NCBI GenBank assembly: GCA_022795575.1
Contig: JAAWGY010000002.1
Coordinates: 1 to 34,641, forward strand
From: Angelakisella sp.
GTDB taxonomy: Bacteria; Bacillota; Clostridia; Oscillospirales; Ruminococcaceae
Reading direction: 5' to 3'
Length of the DNA: 34,641 nt
A program made the position numbers and the translations under genes. Below the pieces are notes generated by a model, which was not told where the DNA came from, ran no database searches, and saw only the letters and a program-made list of their open reading frames with translations. Shown piece by piece: positions 30,377 through 34,641 of the stretch. Within the stretch, counting starts at the first letter, position 1. The number at the start of each line of letters is the position of its first letter.

Positions 30377-31147
30377 ATGGAGCAGCAGAAGGTTTTCCCT
30401 ACGGCGTGTTTCGGGTTCGATAAAAAGGTGGTTTTGGACTACATATACGAACAGGACACCGCCGCTAAGGCTCGGGAGGCAGAGCTGACCCAGCGCGCTA
30501 CCCAGCTGGAGGAGCAGTCCGCCGAGCTGCAAAGCTCGTTGGAGGAGCTCAGCGCCCAGTGCGAGCTCTTTAAGGCCCAGCTTTACAGCGAAAAGGAGTC
30601 TGCCCTTACGGTAAAATCCAGCTACGATAAGCTCCGGTCCGATGCCGACCAGCTGGTACAGGTGGCCCGAAACAAGGACAAGGAGCTGCAAATTCAGCTG
30701 GAGCTGAACAAGCAGCTGCAAAACCGCAATACCGAGCTGGAGCTGCGGCTGGCCGACCTGACCCAGGAGCTTCAGGACGCCGCCCAGCAGCCGCAGCCGG
30801 CGGCGCAGCAGGGCAACCCCTCGGTGGAGGCGGTGCTGGAGGAGGCCAGAGCCCAGGCCGCCGCCATCCTGGAGCAGGCCCGGCAGGACGCCGAGTCCAT
30901 CCGGGAGCGCGCCGCCGCCAAGGAGGCGGACCACACCGCGGAGATCGCCCGCCTGCGGGACGAGCTGTCCCGCATCCGGGAGGCGGTAGGGGAGACCCTC
31001 TCCCAGTTCGAGGGGGAGATCTCCCGGCTGGACGGGGAGAAGGCGGAGCCGGCCGTTCCCCCAAAGGAGGCGGAGAGCAGCCGTTTTTTTCCACAGGAGC
31101 CCGCTCCCCAGGAGGCCGGGCGGACCAAGATCAAAATCCGCCGCTAA
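30377..31147 (+). CDS. DivIVA-like coiled-coil protein
   Basis: A 256-residue protein. The N-terminal 25 residues (VFPTACFGFDKKVVLDYIYE) resemble the DivIVA/GpsB-type membrane-targeting turn followed by the start of a coiled coil. Residues 30-130 are an uninterrupted heptad-rich coiled coil (QLEEQSAELQSSLEELSAQC). A Gln/Pro linker follows at about 138-148 and a second coiled coil at 150-220. The tail is Pro/Glu-rich and ends with the basic KIKIRR. Proteins of this kind organise division or cell poles in Firmicutes. ATG has AGGAGGTATTTT upstream. It lies 137 bp ahead of cdaA with no promoter seen between, so partial co-transcription is possible. Confidence 0.75.
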   Translation: MEQQKVFPTACFGFDKKVVLDYIYEQDTAAKAREAELTQRATQLEEQSAELQSSLEELSAQCELFKAQLYSEKESALTVKSSYDKLRSDADQLVQVARNKDKELQIQLELNKQLQNRNTELELRLADLTQELQDAAQQPQPAAQQGNPSVEAVLEEARAQAAAILEQARQDAESIRERAAAKEADHTAEIARLRDELSRIREAVGETLSQFEGEISRLDGEKAEPAVPPKEAESSRFFPQEPAPQEAGRTKIKIRR

Positions 31148-31284
31148 GGCCGAGGCAGAGCCGGGCCCCCTGTCGTTACCATAGCAAAAGGAGCTTTGCC
31201 CAGGTCCTGGGGGAAGGGCTGCTGCGCTGTCTTTCCCGGTGGCTGTAGTCGGACTGGCTTTTGGGAAAAGGAGAGGTGATATCA

Positions 31285-32178
31285 ATGTTTGGGCTGTCTG
31301 CGATCAGTGATATCTGGATCACTCTGCGGGAGATGGTGACAGGGGCCATCAGCATCTTCCGGATACAGGATGCTGTGGATATCCTTGTGATGGCCTTCCT
31401 GATCTACCACTTGATCGCCCTGGTAAGGGAGACCCGGGCGGGACAGCTGATCAAGGGTGTTTTTGCCATCCTCTTCCTTTATTTTATCGCCTATGTGCTG
31501 GAGCTTTACACCCTGCGCACCCTGATGGAGATCATCATCCGGTATGGGGCCCTGGTGCTGCTGGTCCTCTTCCAGCCGGAGCTGCGCAAGGTGCTGGAGC
31601 AGGTGGGGCGGACCTCCCTTTCCAACCTGGTCTTTTTTACCCCCAACATGAACGCCGCCGAATACGAGCGTAAGCAGATGATCAAAACCATCAACGCCAT
31701 CTGCGACAGCTGCGCCATCCTCTCCCGGGAGAGGATCGGCGCGCTGATTGTGCTGGAGCGGGAAACCAAGCTGGGGGATATCATCGCCACCGGCACCATC
31801 ATCGATTCCCAGCCCAGCGCCGACCTGATTAAAAACGTCTTCTTCCCCAACTCCCCCCTCCACGACGGGGCGTTGGTTATTCGCAACAGCCGTCTTTATG
31901 CCGCCGGCTGTTTTCTGCCCCTTTCGGATAACTACGGCATCAGCCGGGCCCTGGGCACCCGCCACCGGGCGGCGCTGGGGATGAGCGAGGTTTCCGACGC
32001 CATTGTGGTGGTGGTATCGGAGGAGACCGGCGCTGTCACCATGGCCCGCAACGGCAGGCTGGAGCTGGATATGGGGGTAAACGGCCTTAGCGCCGCCCTC
32101 TTCCACGAGTTTGTGGAGGAGGAAGGGGAGGGGGCCGCCGAGAAAAAGAAGAAGCTTTTCAGGAGGGCCAGAAAATGA
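31285..32178 (+). CDS. cdaA: Diadenylate cyclase CdaA
   Basis: A 297-residue membrane-anchored enzyme making cyclic di-AMP from two ATP. There are three N-terminal membrane segments (about 8-100: AVDILVMAFLIYHLIALV, FAILFLYFIAYVLELY, YGALVLLVLFQPELR). The DAC (DisA_N) domain holds the catalytic DGA at 194-196 and RHR at 226-228 (GTRHRAAL). The acidic tail EEEGEGAAEKKKKLFRRARK is longer than usual. I chose ATG 31285, four bases after GAGGTGAT; a TTG at 31261 in the same frame lies within that ribosome site region. It overlaps cdaR by 4 bases, the classic cdaA-cdaR pair of Firmicutes controlling osmolyte and potassium homeostasis. Confidence 0.97.
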   Translation: MFGLSAISDIWITLREMVTGAISIFRIQDAVDILVMAFLIYHLIALVRETRAGQLIKGVFAILFLYFIAYVLELYTLRTLMEIIIRYGALVLLVLFQPELRKVLEQVGRTSLSNLVFFTPNMNAAEYERKQMIKTINAICDSCAILSRERIGALIVLERETKLGDIIATGTIIDSQPSADLIKNVFFPNSPLHDGALVIRNSRLYAAGCFLPLSDNYGISRALGTRHRAALGMSEVSDAIVVVVSEETGAVTMARNGRLELDMGVNGLSAALFHEFVEEEGEGAAEKKKKLFRRARK

Positions 32179-33425
32179 AGCTGCCAAGCCTTTCGGGTAT
32201 TTTGAAGAAGCCCAGCTATATGGTGATTCTGTCGCTCCTCATCGCTGTGCTGGCCTGGTTTGTGGTCATCAACACCGCGCCGGACCAGGAGCGGCTGGTG
32301 ACGGTAAAGAACATCCCGGTAAACACCACCGCCGCCACCACCGCCCTGCGCACCCTGGGCCTCAATGTCATCGAGGGAGCGGATCGCCAGGTATCGGTCC
32401 AGGTCCGGGGGCGGGTTGTGGAGGTAGGCAACCTAAAGCCGGAGGACATCCAGGTGACGGCCAGCTTTTCCAATGTCCTGGGGCCGGGCACCTACGACCT
32501 GCGCCTTACCGCGGCCACCACCGCCGGCACGGTGACGGCCATCTCCCCGGAGACCATCTCCATGACCTTTGACCGGGAATCGAAGAAGGAGCTGCCGGTA
32601 TCGGTGGATATCACCGGCCTTTCGGTGCCGGAAAACGACTATATTTTGGGCAGCGTCAGCGCCAGCCCTGCCACCATCACCGTCCGGGGGCCGGAAAAGG
32701 AGCTGGCCCGCATCAGCCGGGCGGTGGTCCACGCCGAGCTGGGGGAGCCTTTGACCCGTTCCCAGGTCATCTCCTCCGATGTTGTTCTGCTGGATAACGA
32801 CGAAAAGCCGGTGGAAAGCAACCACGTCACCGTGGACTTTAACACCGCGGATATCACCATCCCGGTAAAGCGCAAGGTGGAGCTGCCCCTGCGCCTCTCC
32901 TTCATCAACGTTCCCGACGGTTTCCCCCTGGAGGAGCTGGAGTACACCCTTTCCAACGACACCATTGTTGTGGCGGCCCAGGAGCGCTCCATCGCCAACA
33001 CCACCGAGATCGTCGCCGGGGCCATCGACTTTGAGGACCTGGACCTCACCACCCAAAGCACCTACACCTTCCAAATCCGCCTGCCGGAGGACTTTGTCAA
33101 TGTGGAGAACATCGAGAACGTGATGGTGGAGTTCAATACGGAAGGTCTTGCCTCCACCTACCTGAACCTCCGGGATTTTTACGTCATCAACGCCCCGGGC
33201 GGCTTTACCGTCACCCCCATGACACAGACCCTCTACAACGTAAAAATCATCGGGGACGAGGAGCTGATCAAATCGGTGAAATCCGGGGACTTTATGGTGA
33301 CAATCGATCTTTCCGACCGGGAGGTGCAGGCGGGGCAGTACGAGGTGCCGGTGAGCATCTCGGCCCCCACCCAGGGCAGGGTATGGGCCCTGGGCAGCCA
33401 CACCGCGGTGGTGTATATCCAATAG
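32175..33425 (+). CDS. cdaR: YbbR-domain protein CdaR, regulator of CdaA
   Basis: A 416-residue protein with one N-terminal membrane helix (about 17-34, VILSLLIAVLAWFVVI) and an extracytoplasmic part built of YbbR repeats. I can see four repeat starts, at roughly residues 40, 125, 215 and 310 (for example KKELPVSVDITGLSVPENDY and KRKVELPLRLSFINVPDGFP). CdaR binds CdaA through the membrane and modulates its activity. Its ATG overlaps the cdaA stop. In many Firmicutes glmM follows; here a hairpin terminator and a flavoprotein gene follow, and glmM may lie beyond the window. Confidence 0.95.
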   Translation: MKLPSLSGILKKPSYMVILSLLIAVLAWFVVINTAPDQERLVTVKNIPVNTTAATTALRTLGLNVIEGADRQVSVQVRGRVVEVGNLKPEDIQVTASFSNVLGPGTYDLRLTAATTAGTVTAISPETISMTFDRESKKELPVSVDITGLSVPENDYILGSVSASPATITVRGPEKELARISRAVVHAELGEPLTRSQVISSDVVLLDNDEKPVESNHVTVDFNTADITIPVKRKVELPLRLSFINVPDGFPLEELEYTLSNDTIVVAAQERSIANTTEIVAGAIDFEDLDLTTQSTYTFQIRLPEDFVNVENIENVMVEFNTEGLASTYLNLRDFYVINAPGGFTVTPMTQTLYNVKIIGDEELIKSVKSGDFMVTIDLSDREVQAGQYEVPVSISAPTQGRVWALGSHTAVVYIQ

Positions 33426-33443
33426 GCGCGTTGGCGCGGCATC

Positions 33444-33478
33444 GGGCCTGTCCGGCAGAGCGGGCAGGCCCCTTTTTT
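33444..33478 (+). terminator. Intrinsic terminator after cdaR
   Basis: GGGCCTGTCCG pairs with CGGGCAGGCCC, with one T-G pair, around GCAGAG, and is followed by CTTTTTT. The next gene starts only 23 bases later, so some read-through is likely. Confidence 0.8.
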
Positions 33479-33500
33479 GGCAGAGGAGGAGGGAAAGGGC

Positions 33501-34641
33501 TTGACCATCCTGGTAAATAATATCTCGGTGGGCCTTTTGGAGGACCAGGAGAACCGCTGGCAGAAGGCGGTCCAGAGGGCGGGGCTCCACCCCGGGCAGG
33601 TGGAGGGGTTTTATACCGCCAAGCGCTCGGTGGACGCCCGGCGGAAGGACCGCATCCGCTTTTTGTACACCGTCGGCATCAGGCTGCGGGAGGGGGTGGA
33701 GCCGAAGCTCCGGGAGGGAGTCCGCCTCTGTCCGGACACCGCCCCGGTCTGCCCGGTCCCCGGCCTGGTGCCCATGGCGCACCCCCCGGTCATCGCCGGC
33801 TTTGGCCCGGCGGGGATGTTCTGCGGCCTGCTGCTGGCCCGGATGGGCTACCGCCCCATTATCCTGGAGCGGGGCCAAGCCATGGAGGACCGGGTGAAGG
33901 CGGTGGAGGCCTTTTTTGCCGGCGGCCCCTTGCAGGAGGAGAACAATGTCCAGTTTGGGGAGGGGGGCGCGGGCACCTTTTCGGACGGCAAGCTCACCAC
34001 CCGGATCGGGGACCCCCGGTGCAGCCTGGTGCTGGAGGAGTTCATCCGCCTGGGGGCGCCGGAGGAGCTGCGGTGGGAGCAGAAGCCCCACATCGGCACC
34101 GACCGCCTCCGGGAGGTTGTGGTCCGCTTCCGCCGGGAGATCGAGTCCCTGGGGGGAGAGATCCGCTTTGGCGCCAGGCTGGAGGGCGTCACCCTGCAAA
34201 ACGGGGCGGTGGCAGGCGTGGTTGCCGGCGGGGTGCCCGTCGCCACCGAGAACCTGGTGCTGGCGGTGGGCCACAGCGCCCGGGATACCTTTGCCATGGT
34301 CCGGGAGCTGGGGCTGGAGCTGGAGGTCAAGCCCTTTTCGGTGGGGGTGCGGATTGAACACCTCCAAAAGGAGATTGACAGGGGGCTTTACGGGGAGTGG
34401 GCGGGCCACCCCCTCCTCCCCAAGGGGGAGTACCAGCTGAGCAGCCGCAGCCGGGACGGGCAGGCGGTGTACACCTTTTGTATGTGCCCCGGCGGGGTGG
34501 TGGTGCCGGCGGCCTCGGCGGCGGGGACGGTTGTCACCAACGGCATGAGCAACTACCGCCGGGACGGCGCCAACGCCAACGCCGCCCTGGTGGCCTCGGT
34601 GGACAGCCGGGACTTTGGGGAGGACCCCATGGCGGCGCTGA
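33501..34641 (+). CDS. COG2509-type FAD-dependent oxidoreductase, 3' end outside the window
   Basis: Translation from TTG 33501 is open to the window end (380 codons), so this is a partial gene. The N-terminal 90 residues are a small domain typical of this flavoprotein family, with KRSVDARRKDRIRFLYTVGI. Residues 97-125 are an FAD-binding Rossmann start (VIAGFGPAGMFCGLLLARMG, with G100, G102 and G105). Further family marks are NVQFGEGGAGTFSDGKLTTR and, near the end, CPGGVVVPAASAAGTVVTNG with MSNYRRDGANANAA. The substrate is unknown. AGGAGGAGGGAAAGGGC precedes the TTG. From memory, this family often stands between cdaR and glmM in Clostridia, which would fit its place here. Confidence 0.9.
   Translation, partial: MTILVNNISVGLLEDQENRWQKAVQRAGLHPGQVEGFYTAKRSVDARRKDRIRFLYTVGIRLREGVEPKLREGVRLCPDTAPVCPVPGLVPMAHPPVIAGFGPAGMFCGLLLARMGYRPIILERGQAMEDRVKAVEAFFAGGPLQEENNVQFGEGGAGTFSDGKLTTRIGDPRCSLVLEEFIRLGAPEELRWEQKPHIGTDRLREVVVRFRREIESLGGEIRFGARLEGVTLQNGAVAGVVAGGVPVATENLVLAVGHSARDTFAMVRELGLELEVKPFSVGVRIEHLQKEIDRGLYGEWAGHPLLPKGEYQLSSRSRDGQAVYTFCMCPGGVVVPAASAAGTVVTNGMSNYRRDGANANAALVASVDSRDFGEDPMAAL

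Overview
The window looks like a chromosomal stretch of a high-GC, strictly anaerobic member of the Clostridia, most like the gut Oscillospiraceae (the Flavonifractor/Intestinimonas/Oscillibacter type). The evidence is the GC-rich third codon positions, Firmicute-style AGGAGG ribosome binding sites and sigma-A promoters, a six-subunit Rnf complex in the order C-D-G-E-A-B, a rubredoxin/flavodiiron pair for O2 defence, and a cdaA-cdaR pair. The family placement is inference; no rRNA or tRNA gene was seen.

Layout. Positions 1-99 hold the truncated end of a dispersed repeat. Positions 130-4241 are on the minus strand: two related DUF4261-like proteins under a clear promoter, and a chemotaxis receptor with its own promoter and terminator. 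From 4744 every gene is on the plus strand: three tandem TPR paralogues plus a RidA protein; a palindromic repeat element; a five-gene peptide ABC transporter operon (B-C-D-F-substrate-binding lipoprotein) closed by a very long hairpin; a small HTH protein; uvrB-uvrA; rubredoxin and a flavodiiron protein; efp and a CD1247-type acidic zinc-ribbon protein; a second, inverted copy of the repeat element; a Gx-type membrane protein and rnfCDGEAB; a small orphan protein; an ankyrin-repeat protein; a DivIVA-like coiled-coil protein; cdaA-cdaR; and the 5' part of a COG2509-type FAD-dependent oxidoreductase that runs off the window.

How the genes work together. Rnf couples ferredoxin:NAD+ electron transfer to ion export and gives the cell its membrane potential. 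Rubredoxin and the flavodiiron protein drain electrons to O2 or NO. UvrA/UvrB begin nucleotide excision repair. CdaA makes c-di-AMP under CdaR control.

The most notable observations are: (1) an RnfG of 423 residues with three FMN_bind domains and three separate SGA(T/S) flavinylation-like motifs, where the usual subunit has one; (2) a dispersed non-coding palindromic element with about 23-bp terminal inverted repeats, present twice and as a third diverged, truncated copy, one copy sitting against a terminator just upstream of the Rnf operon; (3) a tandem triplication of a 270-residue TPR protein whose middle copy very probably starts at TTG; (4) a pair of diverged DUF4261-like proteins. I did not find a wholly new defence or mobile system.
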